The position numbers were made by a program, and so were the translations under genes. A stretch of DNA of 64,000 nucleotides from Verrucomicrobiota bacterium (lineage in GTDB: Bacteria > Verrucomicrobiota > Verrucomicrobiia > Opitutales > Opitutaceae), in assembly GCA_016721945.1 (NCBI GenBank), contig JADKHC010000004.1, positions 124,001 through 188,000 of the forward strand, given 5' to 3'. Below the pieces are notes generated by a model that made no database searches, was not told the origin of the DNA, and worked only from the letters and a program-made list of their open reading frames with translations. Position 1 is the stretch's first letter, and each line of letters begins with the position of its first letter. Shown here in pieces: positions 1-7,476 of the stretch.

Positions 1-65
1 CCGCGCAAGGATAGTGCGGCGAGGGCAATCAGGAGCGTGGCGAGCGCGATGAAAAGTCGGGGCAT
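1..65 (-). CDS. N-terminus of an exported or membrane protein (cut by window edge)
   Basis: An ATG at 65 reading leftward opens a frame that stays open to the window edge. It encodes Met-Pro-Arg followed by about 16 hydrophobic residues (FIALATLLIALAALSL), which looks like a signal peptide or first membrane helix. It is 143 bp downstream of the TPR gene on the same strand and may belong to the same transcript. Only about 21 codons are visible, so no function can be assigned. Confidence 0.5.
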   Translation of the reverse strand, partial: MPRLFIALATLLIALAALSLR

Positions 66-130
66 GGCGTTGGGGAGAGGATAAGGTCGGTTCTCTGCGA
101 AGCCGTAGCGTCCAGATTGTGCATGGGTTT

Positions 131-156
131 TGCGGGGTGAGGGCACCCCGCCTACA
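131..156. repeat. GC-rich palindrome, short dispersed repeat
   Basis: TGCGGGGTGAGGGCACCCCG followed by CCTACA forms a GCGGGGTG/CACCCCGC hairpin. An almost identical copy lies inside nadE at 21165-21190. It sits in the gap between the TPR gene and the partial gene at the window start. Confidence 0.6.
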
Positions 157-208
157 ACCAGAGGTTTGGGGAAAACGGATCTTTCGGCGCAAGCGGCCGG
201 GGCCAATG

Positions 209-529
209 CTACTTCAGGTCGGCGAGCAGGGCGCGGAGTTCGCGCTCGGGGTCTTCGTGTTCCTGCGCAACGGCGAGCTTGAGGGCTTCTTGGAGCTGGA
301 GGCGGGCTTCGGGACTGCGGCCGAGTTCGAGCAGGAGTTTGCCGAGGAGAATGCGCGGCATCATCCAGTCAGCTTTTTTATTAACGCAGAATTTGTAGTG
401 CTCGACGGCGTCGAGATAGCGGAGCTCGGCGACGAGGGCTTGGGCGAGACTGAAGCGGAAGAGTTCGTTATCCGGTTGCCGGGCAACGAGGGCGGCAAAG
501 GTATCGGAGCGTCGAACTATTTCGCTCAT
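209..529 (-). CDS. small TPR protein paired with a PP2C phosphatase
   Basis: A 106-residue soluble protein made almost entirely of two to three helical hairpins of TPR type. Visible repeat signatures include the stretch around DNELFRFSLAQALVAELRYL and the following ILLGKLLLELGRSPEARLQL. There is no signal peptide or membrane helix. Its ATG overlaps the stop codon of the upstream PP2C gene by four bases (ATGA), so the two are probably translationally coupled and work together, perhaps with the TPR protein as adaptor or scaffold for the phosphatase; that role is inference from context. Confidence 0.8.
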   Translation of the reverse strand: MSEIVRRSDTFAALVARQPDNELFRFSLAQALVAELRYLDAVEHYKFCVNKKADWMMPRILLGKLLLELGRSPEARLQLQEALKLAVAQEHEDPERELRALLADLK

Positions 530-1245
530 GGCAAATGATCGACGAAGACGAGCACGCAGGTGGCGTTATCGAGGCCGCCACGGGTGTTGGCCAGGTCAAT
601 GATTTCTTGGAGTATGTCAGATGGTTGGTCACTGCGCGAGATATGTTCGGCGAGTTCTTCCTCGCGGATCATGCGGGTGACGCCGTCGCTGCAGAAGAGG
701 TAGCGTTCGCCGATCTCAAGCGGCCGGGTCGAAAGATCGACTTCGAGCGGCGTGGATTGCCCGATGCAGCGGGTGAGGGCGTTGCGATGCTGCTCGTTGA
801 CCCAGATAAGCTCGCCCTTGGCGCGGCGGGCTCGGGCTTCGTTTTCCACCGAGTGGTCCATCGTAAGGCTCTCGAGCTCGCCACCATGTTTGAGGACGTA
901 GCAGCGGGAGTCGCCAACGTGGGCGAGGCGAACCTTGCCCTCGCGGAACAGGCCAAAGGTCAACGTTGAACCGATGCCGAAATGCGGGCTCATGCGGAAA
1001 CCAAGCTGCGATACAGCGTGATTGGTTTCGAGGGTGATGAGCTCCAAATCGGGCGGATTGGAAGAGTTGCGAATGAGTTTATGCACCTGATCGACAGCGC
1101 ACTGGGCTGCTTCAGCGCCACCGGGAAGTCCACCCACACCATCTGCCACACCATAAAGGCCCAGCGCTTCGTCGCACATGAGGCGATCTTCATTCTGGCG
1201 GCGAATACGGCCAATATCGGTAAGTGCGGCGCTACGGAGTTGCAT
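526..1245 (-). CDS. PP2C-family serine/threonine protein phosphatase
   Basis: A 239-residue stand-alone PP2C (Stp1/PrpC type) catalytic domain that removes phosphate from Ser/Thr of target proteins in the cytoplasm using two metal ions. The ordered motifs are present: GRIRRQNEDR near the N-terminus, the metal-binding GVADGVGG, HVGDSRCY in the core, FCSDGVT and the closing DNATCVLV. Length is normal for bacterial PP2Cs. It starts with ATG 39 bp downstream of the helicase gene on the same strand and overlaps the TPR gene. No partner Ser/Thr kinase is in view; such phosphatases usually balance a Hanks-type kinase encoded elsewhere. Confidence 0.9.
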   Translation of the reverse strand: MQLRSAALTDIGRIRRQNEDRLMCDEALGLYGVADGVGGLPGGAEAAQCAVDQVHKLIRNSSNPPDLELITLETNHAVSQLGFRMSPHFGIGSTLTFGLFREGKVRLAHVGDSRCYVLKHGGELESLTMDHSVENEARARRAKGELIWVNEQHRNALTRCIGQSTPLEVDLSTRPLEIGERYLFCSDGVTRMIREEELAEHISRSDQPSDILQEIIDLANTRGGLDNATCVLVFVDHLP

Positions 1246-1284
1246 GAAATAGGTTAGAAGTAGGAAAGCTAGGTGATCGGAGGC

Positions 1285-3351
1285 TCAACCGAAAGGCTGA
1301 AATCGCGTTTCTCGCGTTTCACGGCTAATTTTCTCGAAAGAGCGCTTGGGCAGGCATTCGAGGAAGTGGCGACCGTAGGGTTTAGCCACTACACGCGAAT
1401 CCAGAACCGTGATTATTCCGCGATCGGTAATGGTGCGGATCAGGCGTCCGACGCCTTGGCGAAATTTGATCAACGCGTCGGGCAGCGTGAGTTCGCCGAA
1501 GGGACTGCCGCCTTGGTCGCGAATCCACTCGGTGCGCGCTTCGAGGACGGGATGCGTCGGCACTTCGAAAGGCAGGCGGGTAATAATCACCTGCGCCAAC
1601 GCGTCGCCAGGCACATCGATGCCAGTCCAAAAACTGTCGGTGCCGAACAAAATGGCGTTGCCCAGCGAACGCATTTTCCGAGCGATTTCCGTGCGGGACA
1701 GATCGCCACCTTGCATGAGAAAGGGCCGACGCGCCTTGGCAAAATCGACTTCCAGCGCATCCGCGACCTGGCGCATGTCACTATAACTGGTGAATAGAAC
1801 TAACGAACCGCCTTTCGTGCGCAACGTGCAAAAGCGCACGTAGTCGATCAACACATCGAGCGCGAGGCGCGCATCGCGCGGTGACGGCAGCGGCACGTCG
1901 GTGGCGACAAAAACACGCATGTTGCGCTCGAAATCGAACGGCGAGTGCGCGATGGCCCAGCGCACAGCGGGCGCTCCGATGCGCAGCTGAAACGGCTCGA
2001 TCTGTCCGCCCATGGCGAGCGTCGCGCTGGTGAAGATCACAGACGTATCGCGCTGCAACAACTCCTCGCGCAGGTACGGTGCGACGTCGATCGGTGCGCT
2101 GCGTAGTGTGACGATCGTCTGGCGTTTGCCGGAGCGTTCGAGCCAGTAAACAAATTTCTCGTCGGCCACGTTGAGAAACTGCCGCACGTTCGTCTGGTAG
2201 GTTTTGAGTCGGCCGGCCTGCTCAAGCAGTTCGTCGCGTTCGCGGCCTTCGTCGAGCTTGTCGGCGAGGTTGCGCACGGATTTCGCGAGCGCGAGTAGCG
2301 GGCCGTCGAGCCAGGGTTCAGCAAAACCATCTTCGCGCACGCGGACGATTGGTTTTTTATCGAGGAGTTTTTCGGCGAGAAACGTGAAAAATTGTTCCGA
2401 CGCATCGAGCGCATCGATGACGAGCTGTTGATCGAGGGCGGTGCCAAATCGTTTTAGTATGCCTCGTTTGGTTTTGGGATTGAAGAGATGCTTGAGCATC
2501 CGGTCGGTGCCGTAGCTGCTGAGGCGAAGTCCGAAGTGATCCGTCGCAACTTCTGGCACTGTATGCGCCTCGTCGAGCACGACAAAATCGTCGGGAAACA
2601 ACACCCCGCGCGAACCGCCTTTTTCCGCTGCGCCACCGGCGTTGATGTGGGCGAAGAGCAGCGAGTGATTGACGACGATGATATTGGCCTGGCGCACCCT
2701 CGAACGCGCACGCTGGTAGAAACATTTTTCGCAATCGCAATATTTGCTGGAGCAACTGGACGAGTCGGCGTTGATGAGATCCCAGACCTCGTGCGAGACT
2801 GCGGGCGTGAGTTCGTGGCGCAAGCCAGTGGTTGTGGCTTCGGCCCAGGCGGCGACGCGCTGCAACTCTTCGTGTTCGGGCGTGGTGAATAGTTCCTGTT
2901 TGTCGCGCAGTGCGTTCGCGAGGCGCGTTGTGCAGAGGTAGTTCGATTTGCCCACGAGCACGGCGCTTTTGAACTTCGTGTATTTCTCCATCTCCGGCGT
3001 AGTCGCGAACACGCGGCGGCAAAGCGGCAGATCCTTCGTTTCGAGCTGTTCCTGCAAGGCGATGGTGTGGGTCGAAACGATGAGCTGACGGCTTTGATCA
3101 ACGGCATGAACGATGCCTGGTAGTAGGTAGGCAAGGGACTTTCCGACTCCCGTGCCGGCTTCGAAAAGAAGCGGCTCATCGGCCTTCATCGCGGCGGCTA
3201 CGGCGCGCGCCATCTGCTCCTGTTGCGGACGATGTTCGAGCTTCAGTTCCTCCTGCAACCAGCCGCCTTCGGCGAAGATACGCGCAGCCAGCTCCGGCGC
3301 ACGCGAGGGCGGCGGGGGAGGCGTGACGGGGCCTTCATTAATTCCAATCAT
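1285..3351 (-). CDS. dinG: DinG/XPD-family ATP-dependent DNA helicase
   Basis: A superfamily 2 helicase of about 688 residues. Walker A is FEAGTGVGKS (Lys71), motif II is VLDEAH, and four cysteines in the segment SSCSSKYCDCEKCFYQ match the Fe-S cluster domain of the XPD/DinG group. The C-terminal motif VI region reads QGVGRLIR. Such enzymes unwind DNA 5' to 3' and resolve R-loops and other structures during repair and replication. The frame is open upstream, but the ATG at 3351 is preferred: the extra 52 residues are not helicase-like and would overlap the divergent ATPase gene. The exact subfamily (DinG or YoaA) cannot be settled by eye. Confidence 0.88.
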   Translation of the reverse strand: MIGINEGPVTPPPPPSRAPELAARIFAEGGWLQEELKLEHRPQQEQMARAVAAAMKADEPLLFEAGTGVGKSLAYLLPGIVHAVDQSRQLIVSTHTIALQEQLETKDLPLCRRVFATTPEMEKYTKFKSAVLVGKSNYLCTTRLANALRDKQELFTTPEHEELQRVAAWAEATTTGLRHELTPAVSHEVWDLINADSSSCSSKYCDCEKCFYQRARSRVRQANIIVVNHSLLFAHINAGGAAEKGGSRGVLFPDDFVVLDEAHTVPEVATDHFGLRLSSYGTDRMLKHLFNPKTKRGILKRFGTALDQQLVIDALDASEQFFTFLAEKLLDKKPIVRVREDGFAEPWLDGPLLALAKSVRNLADKLDEGRERDELLEQAGRLKTYQTNVRQFLNVADEKFVYWLERSGKRQTIVTLRSAPIDVAPYLREELLQRDTSVIFTSATLAMGGQIEPFQLRIGAPAVRWAIAHSPFDFERNMRVFVATDVPLPSPRDARLALDVLIDYVRFCTLRTKGGSLVLFTSYSDMRQVADALEVDFAKARRPFLMQGGDLSRTEIARKMRSLGNAILFGTDSFWTGIDVPGDALAQVIITRLPFEVPTHPVLEARTEWIRDQGGSPFGELTLPDALIKFRQGVGRLIRTITDRGIITVLDSRVVAKPYGRHFLECLPKRSFEKISRETRETRFQPFG

Positions 3352-3441
3352 GATTGAGACTGAGTCTGATAACCATCGGGCAGCTTCGATTTTGCGCAAT
3401 TGATATTTGCACAGCTCTGATGAGCCCCCATTTTTTCGCGC

Positions 3442-5695
3442 ATGCCATCGAACACTGAAGCGAACATTAATTGGGCCGAAACGCTCGCGCGTTTCCTGAG
3501 CGAACACCCCGGTGTGGAGGCCGTGCGCATCGACGCCGCTTCCAAAAAAGTTTCGGTGGCTACACTGGGCGAGGTAAACGTCGAGCAGTTACAGGTGCAA
3601 CTCATGGCCACCATCACGGCGGTCGAGAAACAACTCGGGCAGGCGACCAAGGTTCCCTCGGGCTTCACGCTGCGCCGCGAAGGCGAACTCACCGAAATGG
3701 CGGGAGTAAGCTGCTCGACCGCGCCGACTTTTTGGAAGTGGCGCGAATACCAATGGCCGAAGCTGGACGAGGAAACTCACGAAGTTGAGGCACCTGAATG
3801 GAAGGAGCTGACGGCTTTTGCGGCAGTCTGCGGCGTTTTTGGCATCGCGGGTTTTGTATTTGGAGAAAATGGGCGTCGGTCCGACGTGGCTCGCTCATGC
3901 GCTATATAGTGTTGCGCTGATTGCCGGCGGCTGGGATGCCACCATCGACACTTGGGAGAATATTAAAGAGAAGAAACTCGATATCCACTTCCTGATGTTA
4001 GCGGTGGCAGTTGGTGCGGTCTGCATCGGAGCCTGGAGTGAAGCGGTTCTGTTGCTGTTTCTGTTTTCGTCGTCGGGCGCGATGGAGGATTACGCGATGG
4101 ATCGCACGCAACGTGAAGTCGGTTCGCTCCTTAAAACCGCTCCGAAGCAGGCGACCCTCGCAATGCCTGATGGCAGCGAGCGGTTGGTTAAGATTGAGGA
4201 AATCGGCATCGGCGACCGCGTGCGTGTGAAGCCCGGCGAGGCATTTGCGGCCGACGGTGTCGTCGTAAAAGGCAAGAGCGCTGCCGACGAATCCGCGATC
4301 ACGGGCGAGGCCCGGCCGGTGGAAAAACAGACAGGCGACCAGATCTTCAGTGGCACGATCAATCTCTGGGGCGCGATCGATTTCGAGGTGGCGCGTTTGC
4401 CCTCCGAGAGCACGTTGCAGAAAATTATTCGCTTGATCCAAACTGCGCAAAAACTACGCGCACCGAGCGAGCGTTTTACCGACAAATTTGGCGGTGGCTA
4501 TACGTTAGCTGTACTGGGCGTTTGCGCGGCGATGTTTCTGGTTTGGTGGCAGGGTTTCCATATTTCGCCCTTTACCAGTGTCGAAGGTTCACGTTCGGCG
4601 TTTTATCGCGCCATGACGTTGCTTGTCGTCATGAGCCCGTGCGCACTCGTGCTCTCGATTCCATCGGCAATTCTGGCGGCCATCGCCTGGGGTGCAAAGC
4701 ACGGCGTACTTTTCCGTGGTGGCGCGGCGATAGAAAAACTCGCCCAAATCAAGGTCGTAGCACTCGACAAAACCGGCACGCTGACCACGGGCGAACTCGA
4801 CGTGGTTGGCCATGAGAGTTATCCGCCTGGCCGTGAACAACAGGTCTTGGAATTGGCCTACGCGCTTGAGGTGAATTCACAACATCCGCTGGCCCGCGCC
4901 ATCGTGCGTCACGCCAAGGCGAACGGTGTCAAAGAACTGGATACAGACGATTTTCAATCGCTCACCGGCCAGGGTGTACGCGGTACTGTTGGCGGCGCGC
5001 AATGCCTGCTCGGTCGTCGCGAATTACTGGAGAGCGGTCCGCTTTCTGAATGGGCCAAGTCGCTCCCGCCTGCACCTCCCGAGGTCAGCGAAGTCTGGGT
5101 GCTCGGCAAAGACGTGGTGGGTCGCATTCTCTTGCGCGATCAGATCCGCGCCGAATCACGCGAAGTGTTGGCCAAGTTGAAAGCGGCCGGCATTCGCACG
5201 GTTATGTTGACCGGTGATCGCCGTCACGCGGCCGAAAGCGTGGCCAAGGAACTCGGTCTCGACGAAGTGCGCTCCGGCCTCACGCCTGAGGGCAAGGTCG
5301 AGGCGATCCAGTCCTTCCGCGCGGGTGGCAAGAAAGTCGCGATGGTCGGCGATGGCGTGAACGATGCACCGTGTTTGGCGGCAGCAGATGTTTCGGTGGC
5401 AATGGGTGCGCGTGGCAGCGACGCTGCGCTTGAGCAAGCCGAGGTCATTCTGATGCACGACCGGATCGAGAATTTTCTCGCCGCGTTGCGTCTGAGTCTG
5501 CGCGCCCGCGCGATCATCCGGCAGAATCTGGCGATCTCGCTCGGTGTGGTCGTGCTGATGGCGATTGCGTCAATCTTCGGGATCGTGCCGCTGGCGGTTG
5601 GTGTGGCCGCGCACGAAGGTAGCACGGTTATCGTGTGCCTGAATTCGCTGCGGTTGTTGTTTGGTTCGAATACCGCTGCTGGTCCCAAGACCTAA
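3442..5695 (+). CDS. P1B-4-type transition-metal exporting ATPase, one frameshift
   Basis: A heavy-metal P-type ATPase. It shows DKTGTLT with the phosphorylated Asp, TGEARPVEKQ in the actuator domain, MLTGDRRHAA and GDGVNDAP. The membrane metal site is SPC (in VMSPCALVLS) rather than CPC, and the last helix carries HEGST; this pair is diagnostic of the P1B-4 group, which exports Fe(II), Co(II) or related ions (CoaT, CtpD, PfeT). The N-terminus resembles an HMA fold but has no CxxC. The reading frame is broken: 3442-3909 and 3818-5695 are in different frames. Removing one A from the run at 3866-3869 restores a continuous 750-residue protein through the first membrane helix. It is divergent from dinG with about 90 bp between them. 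Confidence 0.85.
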
Positions 5696-5741
5696 CCGCG
5701 CGTCAGCAACGGACCGTCATATCCGTAACGATGAAGTAGAG

Positions 5742-5870
5742 GGTGGAGCCCGTTGTCTCTAACGGGCTGTTTGGGACCGCTATCGATCAAGCCCGATGGG
5801 GACATCGGGCTCCACCTTCTACACGTTGTTCCATGCTGAGATTATGCTTCAGCTGCATCGTGACGGCTTA
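5742..5870 (-). repeat. REP doublet copy 1, at the 3' end of the TIM-barrel gene
   Basis: The core 5742-5816 contains two hairpins, AGCCCGATG/CATCGGGCT and AGCCCGTTA/TAACGGGCT-type, bounded by GGTGGAGCCC and GGGCTCCACC. A conserved flank (GATGCAGCTGAAGCATAATC read on the minus strand) continues to the stop codon of the gene ending at 5868. Related copies lie at 20157, 24909, 28926 (half), 30332, 40860 and 50954. Confidence 0.85.
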
Positions 5871-7400
5871 GCCGTTCCGCCAGTTGCAAAGCCGTGTTCG
5901 CATTAAAGCGAGCACGGCCAGAGCGATCAGCATTGGAAGGCTTGGAGCACCGCCGCCACCGCCGCCTGAAGCGGGCGTGCCCGGGAGGGCGCCCGAGGAG
6001 GAGCTGCTTGAACTGGAGCTCGACGAAGAGCTGCTCGAAGACGAACTGGAGCTGCTGGAGGAAGAGGAGGACGATGAACTGCTGCTCGACGAACTTGAGC
6101 TGCTGCTGGACGAACTGCTTGAAGAGCTGGAGGAGGACGATGAACTCGAAGACGAAGAACTCGAGGAAGATGAACTGCTGGCAAGCGTGGTGACTTTGAG
6201 GGCGGACGAGGAGTCGGAGTCATTGGCGGCTGCGTCGTAAGCGGAAACCGAATACGTATAGGCTGTGTTAGGGACCAGGCCACTATCGACAAACGTCGTA
6301 CTGGTTATGCTGGTGGCTATCTCAAGCGGTGTAGCGGAGCCAAGACCGCGACTAACGGAATAGCCAGCGACGACGGCGTTGTCGGTGGATGCATTCCATT
6401 GCAGCGAAATCGAGGAGGTCTTTATTTGAGTGGCGCGTAGATTAGCTGGAGCGGTCGGAGGCGTGGGATCGACGATTTCGTTCCATAGTTTCAAGGAGCG
6501 CGTCAAGTGGTCGGTGGCGGTTGGTATGGCACCGGGATCGCCAAGGTTGTAAGTGTGGAGCTCCATGGGGCCGTTGTATCCCACATCGGCCAAAGCTTGG
6601 AGGTAGGGCTTGTAGTCGTAGGTGCCCTCGTCGAGCGGCTTGATGCCGCTGGCCCAGTCGTCGTTGTTGATATCCTGCGTGTTGTAGTCGGCACCGCTGA
6701 CCGACGCGAGAGACAGATAGGGCGCAACAGCCGCGACGATTGCGGGCATGCGATCGCGATTCCCTTTTTTCAACTCGTGGCAGAGGTGAATGGATACGGT
6801 AACATTGGGCCGATTGATGCGCGGGAGCAGTGCAACCGCTTGCTCGACGCAGTCGATGGCCGCACCGCCGTGGGGGTAGATGACCAGGGGAACACTCTTG
6901 GTTGCGCAATGATCGGCAGCAGTCTGGATTGTTTTTACCGCAGCGGTGATGGTGTCCGCCGACTGATCGTTACCGTCGACAACCATCCAAAGCGCGGCGC
7001 CCATTCTTGCAAGCTGGGTAAGGTTGGCATCGAGATTGGCCAGGGCGGTGGCGTCAAGATTCTGCCGGGCATTGGCCCACCAAAGGGTGCTATAGATTCT
7101 AAACCGCTTGGAGGCAACCTCGGGGTTGTCGGCGAGAATCTTTAGTGACGTAGCGTCGAACATATCCACGCCGAGGCCTGTGTATCCACGTTGCTGACAC
7201 CGTGAAATTTGTTCCGCTGGGGTAAGCCCATCGATGCACATGCCAAAGGGGAAAAAGTGACTCTTGAGCGAAATGGAGGGTGCTGCGGCGATATCCGCGG
7301 CTGAAACAACCGGCTGGTCCGCTCGGTTGAAAACCGGAAGAAAGACACAAAAGAAAAGGGTCGCGAAGGTTCTGTTGGGCTTGGGAAAACGAAGATACAT
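5868..7400 (-). CDS. secreted xylose-isomerase-like TIM barrel with FN3, poly-Ser linker and GlyGly-CTERM-like tail
   Basis: A 510-residue exported protein. A signal peptide (about 1-27) precedes a sugar phosphate isomerase/epimerase-like TIM barrel (about 43-312; segments such as GYTGLGVDMFDA and GPMELHTYN resemble the AP-endonuclease 2/xylose isomerase fold). Then come a fibronectin type III domain (316-407) and 62 consecutive serines (408-469). The C-terminus reads TPASGGGGGGAPSLP, a hydrophobic helix and arginines, like GlyGly-CTERM sorting signals cleaved by rhombosortase. Cytoplasmic relatives isomerise sugars; the exported form's substrate is unknown. It is the last gene of a five-gene minus-strand cluster and ends at REP copy 1. 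Confidence 0.8.
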   Translation of the reverse strand: MYLRFPKPNRTFATLFFCVFLPVFNRADQPVVSAADIAAAPSISLKSHFFPFGMCIDGLTPAEQISRCQQRGYTGLGVDMFDATSLKILADNPEVASKRFRIYSTLWWANARQNLDATALANLDANLTQLARMGAALWMVVDGNDQSADTITAAVKTIQTAADHCATKSVPLVIYPHGGAAIDCVEQAVALLPRINRPNVTVSIHLCHELKKGNRDRMPAIVAAVAPYLSLASVSGADYNTQDINNDDWASGIKPLDEGTYDYKPYLQALADVGYNGPMELHTYNLGDPGAIPTATDHLTRSLKLWNEIVDPTPPTAPANLRATQIKTSSISLQWNASTDNAVVAGYSVSRGLGSATPLEIATSITSTTFVDSGLVPNTAYTYSVSAYDAAANDSDSSSALKVTTLASSSSSSSSSSSSSSSSSSSSSSSSSSSSSSSSSSSSSSSSSSSSSSSSSSSSSSSSSSSSSSGALPGTPASGGGGGGAPSLPMLIALAVLALMRTRLCNWRNG

Positions 7401-7476
7401 GGCGTGGAAGGAAATCGTGACTGATCAAATCGTGGATGTACTCGCTGCGGCGTCCTCGAAGGGAGCGCAAGCGGCC

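Noticed and set aside
3352..3441. Fur-like operator between dinG and the metal ATPase
   Set aside because: Some AT-rich near-palindromic bases (TTGCGCAATTGATATTTGC) are visible, but they do not match a recognised operator well enough.
5884..6240. Glu/Leu/Asp-rich plus-strand ORF (also 7583-7816, 10246-10554, 14308-14595)
   Set aside because: These are exact antisense shadows of the poly-Ser tracts; the acidic composition follows from reverse-complemented Ser codons.
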